NCBI GenBank assembly: GCA_965240325.2
Contig: OZ251224.1
Coordinates: 1,922,001 to 1,986,000, forward strand
Reading direction: 5' to 3'
Length of the DNA: 64,000 nt
Origin: Rebecca billardiae RCC1528
Taxonomy: Eukaryota; Haptophyta
Of this stretch, positions 25,403 to 34,257 are shown in pieces. Both the position numbers and the translations under genes were made by a program. Below the pieces are notes generated by a model. The model saw only the letters and a list, made by a program, of their open reading frames with translations, was not told where the DNA came from and ran no database searches. Every line of letters begins with the position of its first letter. Position 1 is the stretch's first letter.

Positions 25403-26221
25403 CTATGACTCCCGATGTGGGTTCCGCCACATCCCTCGTGTCTCCTTGGCGAGCACAATAACGAGCGTCGCCGGCCGCGCCTGCCCACCCGCTGCCGACG
25501 GCACCACGCCCGGCTCGAGCTCCCAGCGGCACTCCGCCGGTTTGATCCGCGCCTCGGTGAGGATGCGCATGGGCGGCTTATTGACGCCGACGAGTGCGAT
25601 GATGATCGTCTCCGGCTCGAACTGCACCTTCACGTGCTCTCGCTGGCAGGGCGGCGGCATTGACAGCTTGAGGCTCATCTCATCAGGCGTCTGCGTCCAC
25701 GTACCGGCGCGCGCGTCCGACGGCGGCTGCTCGCCGCCGTTTGCGCGCGCAGGGACCTCCCCTCGGCGCTTCCGTACCAAGTGGTACGCCTGCGCGAAGA
25801 CCTCCTTCCCCCAGCCCGCGCGTAGCCGCTCGGCCTCGCGCCGCACGTCCTCGACCTCGGCCTTCAGCTCGTGGTGGGTCACCTGCAGCCCAGAGAGGGT
25901 GGTGCCCGACACGTAGCCGGCCCGATGCATGCGCGGAATGCGCGCGTGGTCGCGCTCGACTCTTTCGATGTGCGGGATCAGCGCCACCGCCCGATTGAGC
26001 AGGCCGACCACCATCTGGTTTGGCGTCGCCTTGCCCTCGGCCTCCTCTTCGAGCAGCTGTGCGTATTGCTGCCGCTCGGGAGTGTCCAGGTCGACGTCGT
26101 ACTGTTCGTTGTCGAGCTCGTCAACGTAGCTCCGCTCCTCGTCACGCGCCATGCGTCGCATCGCGAAGACGCCCACGGCTATCGCCCCGACGGTCAGCAC
26201 GAACGCGAAGGTGAGCAGCAT
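25403..26221 (-). CDS. Sec66/Sec71-like ER translocation protein fused to a CS domain
   Basis: From the ATG at 26221 (272 aa) the protein begins with one membrane helix ('LLTFAFVLTVGAIAVGVFAM'). A Sec66-type region follows ('RAVALIPHIERVERDHARI', 'HHELKAEVEDVRREAERL', 'GWGKEVFAQAYHL'), matching the conserved end of fungal Sec66/Sec71 of the Sec62-Sec63 complex. Residues about 180-270 form a CS (p23/NudC-like) fold: 'WTQTPDEMSLKLSMPPP', 'VKVQFEPETIIIALVG', 'CRWELEPG', 'LVIVLAKE..GMW'. CS domains bind Hsp90 or other chaperones, so the fusion may couple a chaperone to post-translational ER import. The ORF continues upstream to 26461, but that extension looks non-coding. It lies 236 bp downstream of the TIR gene on the same strand. 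Confidence 0.7.
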   Translation of the reverse strand: MLLTFAFVLTVGAIAVGVFAMRRMARDEERSYVDELDNEQYDVDLDTPERQQYAQLLEEEAEGKATPNQMVVGLLNRAVALIPHIERVERDHARIPRMHRAGYVSGTTLSGLQVTHHELKAEVEDVRREAERLRAGWGKEVFAQAYHLVRKRRGEVPARANGGEQPPSDARAGTWTQTPDEMSLKLSMPPPCQREHVKVQFEPETIIIALVGVNKPPMRILTEARIKPAECRWELEPGVVPSAAGGQARPATLVIVLAKETRGMWRNPHRES

Positions 26222-26457
26222 CGCAAGATGAAGGGAATGGCGGCGTTCCGGCCACGCGACGGGATGCAGTGATGCACGGCGGCAAATGACTGAAATGATG
26301 AGTTCCGGTGGTGGCCGAATAATTTTGGCGCGAGGATTTTCTCGCGCGACGACTGCGATGGGACATGCCGGATCCCACGACGAATGACGACGATCCACGG
26401 ACAAGCATGGGGACTGCCTGGTGCTGTCTCGGGGTCGTGGGTACTGGTGCCTCAGCC

Positions 26458-29263
26458 TCAAGCGTCTGACTCTGAGCCGTCGTCAGAGTCTGAGTCCTCT
26501 GGCGCGTCTGAGTCCATGTAGTTTGAGATCACGTCGGAGTCGGAGTCGTCCTCTGCGGCAAGCGAAGCCATCAGGTTGCCCTGCACGCGCAGCTGCTCGA
26601 GCGTGCACTCGAACTCCTCGCTGTAGCCACGGAAGGTGGACTTGCCGTCGGACTCGCTCTTTGTGTGCCTCCCGACATAGATGGGGGGGTCAACATCGTG
26701 CCTGATGGCCGTGATCACGCCTGCGCGCATCGCGGGCATTGGGGCGCGCACTCAGCCGATGCACGTGCGCGCGTGCGCTGCTGCGATGCGCCGGGCGTGC
26801 GTGCGCACCCTCGTGGAAGCGGTCGAGGTTCTCCTTCCTGACGCCCTCCGTGTCGATGAAGAAGTACTTGCCCTGGGGGAAGAGGACGACCGTGCCCACG
26901 CCGACCTCGTCGACGCTTGGCGGAGCGTCGACGCACACCAGCTCGTACGGCTGCACGGTGCCCGACTTGTCGCCGTCGTCCCACGCGAGTGTGAACTGCG
27001 CCGTCGACGCGTCAAAGGCTGCTACCGTGGCCTGTGCACGCACGCGCGCGTGCGCGGGTGCGGGGGTGACGGAAGCGCGTGAGCCGAGGGCGCCGGGCCC
27101 GCAGCTGCTCCCCGGCCGACCGCTTCGCGGGAGCGCGCGGCGCGGCGAATGCGCACGCACCTCGTAGTAGTTGTGCTGCCAGTGGTGCGCGATCACGTGA
27201 TCGCCCACCCGCGGCTCCTTGCGCCGACTGGGCGCGGCGTCCTGCTCGGCCTCGCCCTCGGCAGCCTTGGCGGCCTCGCGCCCGGCGGGGGCCACTGCGG
27301 ATTCGCGCCGGCTGCCATCGGGCGGGCTGATCGCGCTCCTCACGAGCTCGAGCACCTCGTCCGCGGCCGCGTCGAACACCTCGTCGTCCGGCCCCTCCTG
27401 CACGCGCTGGCTGAGCTGCACCGTCTGCAGCCCGCCCGTCACGAGCCCGACCACCGTTTCTTGCCACTCGTTGTCCGCGCCCACGACGACCACCACGCAC
27501 GGCTTCTTGAGCTGCTTCACCGCATACTGCAGCTCCATGCGGCAGTTGTCCGAGCGCGCGTACTCGGTGCTCACGCACGCGACGACCACCTTGGCCGCCT
27601 TCAGCCCGCGCGCAATGTCGGTGAAGAGGCCCGAACCGCCGCCGAGCACCTCGATGTCCAGCCAGGGCGTGAGGCCCGCGGCCGCGATGTGCTTCGCCAG
27701 CCGGCGCGGGTCGGCGAGCTCCGGCCCGCAGAGCGCGGGCACCTGCTGCGCCTCGTGCGCGAGCGCGGAGTTGTGCCAGCAGTACGACACGAACACATCG
27801 CGCGTCGGCCCGCTGTCCACGACGCGGCTCTTCCCTTGCTGCTGCGCGGGCGCGCGCATCAGGCCCTTCACTGTCGTGAGGAGCTCGGCGCACTTGTCGT
27901 CATGCTTGTCGCGCTGCCGGAAGTCGATGTACAGCTCGCCGGCGATGAGCAGGCCGACGAGCGAGGCCATGAACTCCCACGACTCGTCCTTCTCGCCCAC
28001 GATCACCGGCACCACCGACTTGTGCAGCGTCTTCTTCGCGTACTGCAGCTCCTGCACCGCGGCGCGGTCGGCAGCGTACGCGTCCGACAGCGCGGCCACC
28101 ACCACCTTGGCAGACTGCAGCGCGCTCATCGACAGCTCGAGGTCGGTGCCGCCGCTGGTGTCGTGCACGACGGTGAGTCCGGCGTCGCGCAGCAGCGTGA
28201 CCATGTCCTCGATCGGGTTGAACGCCCTCTCGGCGCCGAACTTGAGCGCGCTGGCGCGGTCGACGGGCGAGTGCGACACATACACGTCGCACGCGATGGC
28301 GGCGGCGGGCTCGGTGCCACTCGGGCCGCGGTCGCCGTACGCGGGCGCGCTCATCAGGTCGAGCAGGTTGGGCGCGACGCGCAGCCGCTTGAGCGGCAGC
28401 AGCCACTCGTGGGCGTACCCGCGGTAGGTGGTGTTCAAGCCGTCCTTCTCCCCGCGCATGTGCTCGCCGCGGTACAGCGTCGCGCCACCGTTGTCGCGCT
28501 CGATCGCGGTCACGCGGCCCTCGTACCACCGGTCGTGCACCTGCTCGCCAAACTTGTACTTGCCCTGCGCGAAGAGCACCTGGCTGCCGATCGCAAAGTC
28601 CTCGGGGTCGGGCGTGCGGTCGAGGCACACCTTGTCGAAGGCCTGCACGCGCATCCTCTCGTCCCCGTCGTCCCAGTCCACCGTGAACTCGCGCGCGTCC
28701 GCGTCGAACGAGTTGACCTTGGCAGGATAGTAGTGGTGGTTGATCTGGTGGGCGATCACGTGGTCGCCCGGCTTTGGCACGCGGCGCTTGCGCTGCGGGG
28801 CACCGGCCTGCGCTGCCTGCGCCACTTTGATCTGCAGCGTCGAGTTCTGCGCCTGGAGCCGCTCCACGTCGTGCTGCAGCGCGACGATCTGCGCCTGCTG
28901 GGCAGCCAGCTTGACGGACGCGTGTCGCGCGTGCATCCAGTCGGTCATCTTGTTGAACACGGCGACGAACTCGTCAAACGAGATCTTGCCGTCGCCCGAG
29001 GTGTCGGCCACGTCGAATGCCGAGCTCACAAAGTCGCGCACGCGCTCCGACTCTGTCTCGCGCAGCACAGCCTCCAGCTCGCCGCGCTCGATGAAGCCTG
29101 AACCGTCCGCATCCGCCTTTGCGAACGCCTCGAGCGCGGCCTCCTCCCGCTCCTCCGCGGCGTTCAGCCGCGCCTCGACGGCTGAGGCCGCCGAGCTGGC
29201 CATCTTGGCGCCCGCACTGATCATCCTGTTCATCGCCACCCCGCGCGCGGCGAAGCGCGCCAC
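26458..29263 (-). CDS. EF-hand, Tudor-like and double TIR-domain protein (3 exons)
   Basis: Predicted 862 aa after removing introns 27032-27160 and 26721-26808 (both GTGCGC...CAG). The exon lengths 2103+223+263 keep frame. Order: EF-hand pair (loops at residues 51-62 and 87-98), coiled coil, Tudor-like module ('GDHVIAHQINHHYYPAKVN' to 'WYEGRVTAIE'), TIR-like domain 1 ('CDVYVSHSPVDRAS', about 325-460), and TIR-like domain 2 ('RDVFVSYCWHNSALAH', about 495-640). A second Tudor-like module, split by the introns, and an acidic Asp/Ser tail close the protein. Both TIR repeats keep a Glu in the place of the NADase catalytic residue ('VQELQYA' and 'RMELQYA'). The exon-3 match to the first Tudor module ('VITAIRHD' against 'RVTAIERD') supports the splicing. 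Likely a Ca2+-responsive signalling or NAD+-cleaving protein; function not proven. Confidence 0.8.
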
Positions 29264-29427
29264 CTGCCCTACAGTACCGCTCCGAGAGGTCGGCGGCGCG
29301 GCCGGTGGGGCCGCAAGCGGGCCCGCAGCGAATGATGATAACGGATTTCGTCCCGCACTCCCGCATGCAGAATACTGTACGACTCGTCACGTGGCTACGG
29401 CCACGACGCCGCGGCCCACCCACGAGG
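29264..29427. promoter_or_regulatory. Short divergent promoter of TIR gene and OGFOD1 gene
   Basis: The start codons of the minus-strand TIR gene (29263) and the plus-strand hydroxylase (29428) are only 164 bp apart, so the two promoters must share this stretch. It has no clear TATA box; an AT-richer patch lies at 29333-29345. Confidence 0.5.
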
Positions 29428-31407
29428 ATGGCCAAGCGCACGGCGAAGCAGCGGGCATCTGCGGGGGCGGAGGGCGGCAAGGGCGGAGGTGCCGCGCCGC
29501 CCAAGCCGAAGAAGGCGCGCGACGCCGTGCCCGGCCTGCTGACCACGCCGCTGCTCACCGACGAGGCGGCGCTGCGCGCGGCGCGTGACGCGTACGCCAA
29601 GGCCAAGCCGTATGCGCACACGTCCTTCGAGGGCCTGTGCGACCCGGCGCACCTCGCCGCGGCCCGCGAGGAGGTGGTGCAGCACATGCGCGCCACGTTC
29701 AAGGAGACCGATCTCTTCAAGCTGCTCCAGGTGCCCCAGGATCTCGCCTGCCTCGAGCAGACCGCGCCGGACGTCGCGCGCCGCTGCCCGCACCTGCTCG
29801 CGCTGCGCGACGCAATCTACTCGGAGCCGTTCCGCCGGATGGTGCGCGAGCTGACGGGCTGCGGCCCGCTCTCGACGAAGACGGACTGCTCCGTCAACGT
29901 GTACACCAAGGGCTCGCACCTGCTCTGCCACGACGACGTGATCGGCACGCGCCGACTGTCGTACATCATCTACCTGACAGACCCAGAGGCGCGCTGGACG
30001 GAGGCGGACGGCGGCGCGCTCGAGCTCTTCCCGCTGGGCAAGGGCGGAGGCGGGAAGGGCGGCGGCGCGCCCGCGCAGCCCGCGCCCGTGCCCACCTGCC
30101 GCGTGCTGCCCCACTGGAACTCGATGGCCATCTTCGAGGTCGTGCCGGGCGTCTCGTTCCACGCGGTGCAGGAGGTGCTCACCGCGCGGCCGCGCATGTC
30201 CATCCAGGGCTGGTTCCACCGGCCCGCGGAGGAGGAGGTTCCGGCGCACTTCGCCTCGCTCGCGCAGCTCAAGGGCTCCGCGTCGGACGCCGCCGCGCCC
30301 GCGCCGTTCGTCCCGCTCCCGCCGTGCGTCCCGCCCGCTGACGCCGAGCCGTCCTCCGCGCTCGAGCGCGCGGACGCGCACGAGCTCGCGCGCTGGATCA
30401 ACCCGACCTACCTGCAGCCGGAGTCGATCGCGCAGATCCAGCGGCAGTTCTGCAAGGCGTCGTCGATGCAGCTGCGCGGCTTCCTGCGCGACGACGTCGC
30501 GGCGCGCATCACCGGCCTCGCCCGCGCCACGGACCGCGCGGACGGCGTGCTCGGCGTCGCGGCGCCGAGCGAGACGCTCGCGGGCGCGCTGTGCAAACGG
30601 CACGAGCTCGGCGTCGGCCGAGCGGGCTGGCGGCTGATCGGCCCGCCGCACATGCAGCGGTACATGCGGTACGACGCGGGCGAGGCGGGCGCGCCCGCGC
30701 GCGAGCCCTCGGTCGGCGCCGCCCTCGACGAGCTGCACACCGCGCTCGGCCGCTCCGGCGCGTTCGTCCGGTACCTGCGCACGCTCACGAACCTGAGCGT
30801 GGTCGGCTCGAGGGCGGTGGTGCGGCGCTTCCGGCCCGGATTGGACTACACCGTCGCGCACGCGGCGTCGATGCCGCCGCCGTCGTCGGCGTTCCTCGAC
30901 GCGACGCTGTGCTTCGTCGACGAGGGCGACGACGGCCCCGCCAGCGGCGGCGGAGGCGCCAGGTCGGGCGGCAAGAAGCCCAAGGGCGCGCGGAAGGCGC
31001 GAGCGCCCGCGCCGCCAACCCTCGAGCGCGAGCTGTGGCACAGCGGCGACGTGGGCGGCTTTGAGGCGTACCTCGGCGCGGAGGAGGACGACGACCCGGA
31101 GGTGACCGCGGTGTACAAGACAGGCGACGGAAAGGGCGGCGACGAGGACGACGAGGGCGACCTGCTCAACGTCGAGGCCTCCTCGAACACGCTCAACCTC
31201 GTGATGCGCGACGCCGGCACGCTGCGCTTTGTCAAGTACGTGAGCGCGCGCGCGCCCGGCAGCCGGTGGGACGTGGCCATGGAGTTTGAGATCGACCCCA
31301 AGGACCTCGAGCACGGTGACGAGGAGGAGGGCGAGGACGAGGACGACAGCAGCGAGGAGGGAGAGTCAGAGGAGGAGGAGGATGACGACGAGGACGAGGA
31401 CGACTGA
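29428..31407 (+). CDS. OGFOD1: OGFOD1/Tpa1-type prolyl hydroxylase
   Basis: A 2-oxoglutarate/Fe(II) dioxygenase that hydroxylates a proline of ribosomal protein uS12 in known family members. The metal triad shows as 'LCHDDVIG' (HxD) and 'VSFHAVQEV' (distal His), with the oxoglutarate Arg in 'RMSIQGWFHRP'. The conserved 'RRLSYIIYLTDP' strand lies between. A second, non-catalytic double-stranded beta-helix half follows after residue 330 and ends in a long acidic tail. With the start at 29428 the length is 659 aa, against about 540-640 in animals and fungi. Gly/Lys-rich insertions and the tail account for the extra length. An in-frame ATG at 29305 is unlikely because it would invade the divergent gene's promoter. 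Confidence 0.85.
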   Translation: MAKRTAKQRASAGAEGGKGGGAAPPKPKKARDAVPGLLTTPLLTDEAALRAARDAYAKAKPYAHTSFEGLCDPAHLAAAREEVVQHMRATFKETDLFKLLQVPQDLACLEQTAPDVARRCPHLLALRDAIYSEPFRRMVRELTGCGPLSTKTDCSVNVYTKGSHLLCHDDVIGTRRLSYIIYLTDPEARWTEADGGALELFPLGKGGGGKGGGAPAQPAPVPTCRVLPHWNSMAIFEVVPGVSFHAVQEVLTARPRMSIQGWFHRPAEEEVPAHFASLAQLKGSASDAAAPAPFVPLPPCVPPADAEPSSALERADAHELARWINPTYLQPESIAQIQRQFCKASSMQLRGFLRDDVAARITGLARATDRADGVLGVAAPSETLAGALCKRHELGVGRAGWRLIGPPHMQRYMRYDAGEAGAPAREPSVGAALDELHTALGRSGAFVRYLRTLTNLSVVGSRAVVRRFRPGLDYTVAHAASMPPPSSAFLDATLCFVDEGDDGPASGGGGARSGGKKPKGARKARAPAPPTLERELWHSGDVGGFEAYLGAEEDDDPEVTAVYKTGDGKGGDEDDEGDLLNVEASSNTLNLVMRDAGTLRFVKYVSARAPGSRWDVAMEFEIDPKDLEHGDEEEGEDEDDSSEEGESEEEEDDDEDEDD

Positions 31408-31708
31408 CACAAAGAAAGTTCTGAAGCGGCAGCGCGTTCAATGTGGCCCCACGGGCACGGCCACGTGGTTTTCATAGAACCAACAGGGTACAGTATACTT
31501 GCACTTGGGACTTGGCCGGGCGGGCCACGGTGCATGGTGATTGTAACTAGACCAGTACAGTACAGGAGAGATTGACGACTCGTCCTATGGGTACCTGGGC
31601 GCCGTGTGCGCGTTTCTCACACATCTGTCATGACGAAGACGTACCGCCGCCATCGTTCCTCGGCGGGCATCACTCCAACACTGGCAGGATGGCGGCGCCA
31701 ATCGCGCC
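31408..31708. other. Intergenic spacer
   Basis: 301 bp between two genes on the same strand. No ORF or repeat is supported. It contains short GTACAGTA-type AT-rich words around 31480-31565. Confidence 0.5.
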
Positions 31709-33136
31709 ATGAACAGTGACGCAGTCGAAGTGACCGACACCGTCGACGCAGGACGAGGGCTGAAATCGCGGAGGAGGCTGGGCGCTGGAGAGTTGATCAT
31801 CTTTGCAGACGAGCCGCTAGTGTGCACCCCAACCCACGGGCTCCGCACGACGGCGCCGGTTTGCCCGGGATGCCTCGAGTTTCTCGGCAGCCCGGCCGAG
31901 CAGTTGTCTGAGCTGACTTGTGGAGTGCGGGACCCGCCCTCGGATGAGCTCCCTCAGGGCCATTGCTCGACGGTTTGCCGGCAAAGGGCCGTGGCCCACG
32001 CCGCGCTGCTCACTCGGTTTGCATCCCTGCCAGCTGCAGAGCGCATTGGTCGTGAGCTGGTCGTGCTTGCATGCAGCCTGCTGGCATCCCCCGAGCACCT
32101 CGATCGCTTCCACGCGCCGCTGTACGAAGAGCGCGGCGTCGAGCGCGACCCGGACAGCGCGAGCGACGTAGACGCGCTTTGGCAGGCAATGCCACCCCCC
32201 GCTCCTTCTCGGCAGCAGCTCTCTCGAGCCCTGGGAGTGCTCGCGACCAACGGCGTCGAGGTGAAGCTGCCGAGTGCGGCCGTGTTCCGCGTGCACGAGC
32301 TGCTCGACCCGGGGTCGGACGTGCCGGCCGAGGAGCGGCGCATGGCGTGCAGCGCGCTCGCGGACGCCGTTAAGCGCATCCAGGGCGCGCGTGCACACGA
32401 GGACGAAGGTGGCGAGAAGGGCTGGCACGAAGATTGGGGCAATGATCAGCCAAGCGGCAGCAGCGGCAGCGGCAGCGGCAGCGGCAGCGGCAGCGGCAGC
32501 GGCAGCGGCAGCGGCAGCGGCAGCGGCAGCGGCAGCGGCAGCAGCAGCGGCAGCGGCAGCGGCAGCGGCAGCTGCAGCGGCAGCGGCAGCGGCAGCGGCA
32601 GCTGTGCCGACGGCGACGGTGACGGAGGCAGCAGTGCCAACGGGAGCGACGACGACAGCGGGGATGACGATGACGATGACGAGGAGCTGTGGTTCGAGCT
32701 GCGCACGAGCTCTGCCGAGCGGCTGCGCTTCAGCTCGGCGCTCTTCCCGCCCTCGCGCGGCACCGCGCTGTACCGCCACGTGGCGATGCTCAACCATTCG
32801 TGTGCACCCAACTGCCAGATCGTCTGGCCCGCCGACGAGGCCGGGGTCGCGAGGAATCGCGCGTCTGTCGTGCTCGCCACTGACGTCGAGCCAGGCGAGC
32901 CGCTCACGATTAGCTACGTGGACACGCGCCTGGAGGGCACCGAGCGCCGGGAGGCATTGCGCCGGCGCTACGGGTTCGAGTGTCGATGCGAGCGCTGCGC
33001 GCCAGAGTGTTCGGCTCTGGCTCGTGACGCTCAATCGCCGCAGCAGTGCCCGCATGGCACTGGCGGTGTTGATGACCAACGGCTACAGGCACGGACGAGA
33101 GGCGCCGGCGGGTGGAAGCGACGACGCACGACTTGA
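31709..33136 (+). CDS. SET-domain protein, SMYD-like, with Gly-Ser tract
   Basis: Protein lysine methyltransferase fold split by a long insertion. The N-terminal SET part is 'GRGLKSRRRLGAGELIIFAD'. A Cys/His cluster where SMYD proteins carry the MYND finger ('CPGCLEFLG' to 'GHCSTVCRQRA') is degenerate. The catalytic part holds 'MLNHSCAPNCQ' and 'GEPLTISYVD', then a post-SET motif 'YGFECRCERCAPEC'. Between them is a low-complexity stretch of about 50 Gly-Ser residues coded by GGCAGC units (32453-32605), then an acidic run. Predicted 475 aa. The C-terminal 40 residues look random and may include an unrecognised intron. Confidence 0.75.
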   Translation: MNSDAVEVTDTVDAGRGLKSRRRLGAGELIIFADEPLVCTPTHGLRTTAPVCPGCLEFLGSPAEQLSELTCGVRDPPSDELPQGHCSTVCRQRAVAHAALLTRFASLPAAERIGRELVVLACSLLASPEHLDRFHAPLYEERGVERDPDSASDVDALWQAMPPPAPSRQQLSRALGVLATNGVEVKLPSAAVFRVHELLDPGSDVPAEERRMACSALADAVKRIQGARAHEDEGGEKGWHEDWGNDQPSGSSGSGSGSGSGSGSGSGSGSGSGSGSGSSSGSGSGSGSCSGSGSGSGSCADGDGDGGSSANGSDDDSGDDDDDDEELWFELRTSSAERLRFSSALFPPSRGTALYRHVAMLNHSCAPNCQIVWPADEAGVARNRASVVLATDVEPGEPLTISYVDTRLEGTERREALRRRYGFECRCERCAPECSALARDAQSPQQCPHGTGGVDDQRLQARTRGAGGWKRRRTT

Positions 33137-33355
33137 AGAGCGGGGCGCAAGCAGTGTCTGAAGCACGCTCACGTGCCGTGCGCGAGGTATTAGCTCACTA
33201 TTATCATACTGTAGCTAGCACCGCCGCCGGCGTCACTGGCTGAGAAAGAGTCAGACAGAGTCAGAGACTCAGAGTGACGAGACTGAGAGAGATCGACGAG
33301 AGCCAGATCTCGAGAGTCGAGAGAGAGAGAGAGAGAGCAGAGCAGGTGAGTAGCA

Positions 33356-34072
33356 TGTTGAGCTGACGCAGCCTGGGGCGCGCATCTCAGCAGATGGCGT
33401 CGCCGCTGGGACGTCAGGGCCGGCGCCGCACCAGGCGGGCCGGCGGCATCAGCTACGCAGTGGCTGGCTCTGGCGCGCGCGCGGCGCGCGCGGCGGCAGG
33501 AGCGCGAGCGCAGCAGCGCTGGCGCGGAGCGACGTGGACGCGGAGCGCGGACGCGGCAGCGCGGACGCGGAGCGACACGGACGCGGCGCGTGCGCGGGCG
33601 GTACGGCCCGGCGCAGCGCGGCACGGATGGCACGCCGGCGGCACAGGCGGGCGCCATCGTGGAAGAGTCCAAGGAACAACGGACTCGATCACTTCATTCA
33701 TGGACGCCCGGATTCTCAGTTTTGAGAATCGAGAATCCGGGATCATGGGTCCGTGCGCAGCTTACCCAGGTCCGATGACATTACCGAGTACCTGGGGGAA
33801 AGATGAGCTTACGGCGGTGCGTCGGTAACGCCTGCGATTGGCGGACGCACGGAAGCGGGGCTCAGGAAGGTTACAAGATTCCCGAGCCGGGCCGCAAAAC
33901 GCCGTGTCACCCTGCGCAACCGAAAGTTGGTTGCGGCAGGAGGATTAGCTTTGCTCGTCAGAGGAGCGAGGGTCGAGATTGCCTTCGTGGGCGTCACCGA
34001 CGACGCGCCCGAGGACGTGCCGGTGAGCTCTTAGCAGGGCTCGAGACGCTCGGAGCTCGCGTTTACCCAATA
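33356..34072 (+). repeat. 5' LTR of copia element
   Basis: Starts TGTTGAGCTGACGCAG and ends TTTACCCAATA, so it has TG at the start but TA rather than CA at the end. It contains a 24-base imperfect palindrome around 33715-33745 (CGGATTCTCAG...GAGAATCCGG). ORFs inside it are the same in both LTRs and are not considered genes. Confidence 0.95.
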
Positions 34073-34257
34073 TGCATGCAGCGATCGGGAGGGATCGTAC
34101 GCGCGGCGCTTTCTCATCGATCGCGCCGATGGGCACGAGCGGCCGGATGCACGGCTCGGTCGACGTGGGGATGCTCAACGACAAGGGCAATCAGCAGCGC
34201 TGGCTCGCGCAATCGGCGAGCAGGCTGGCGGCGCTTCCGGCGGGGCAAGGTGCTACA

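Noticed and set aside
27149-29101. 650-aa plus-strand ORF opposite the TIR gene
   Set aside because: Antisense shadow with His/Arg/Leu bias and no motif.
29395-31314. 639-aa minus-strand ORF opposite OGFOD1
   Set aside because: Antisense shadow of a conserved dioxygenase.
31817-33079. Poly-Ala and poly-Leu ORFs across the SET gene
   Set aside because: Frame shadows of the GGCAGC repeat; the Gly-Ser frame carries the SET motifs.
33394-33828. 144-aa ORF repeated at 40040-40474
   Set aside because: Lies inside both LTRs and is duplicated only because the LTRs are; Arg/Ala-rich, no domain.
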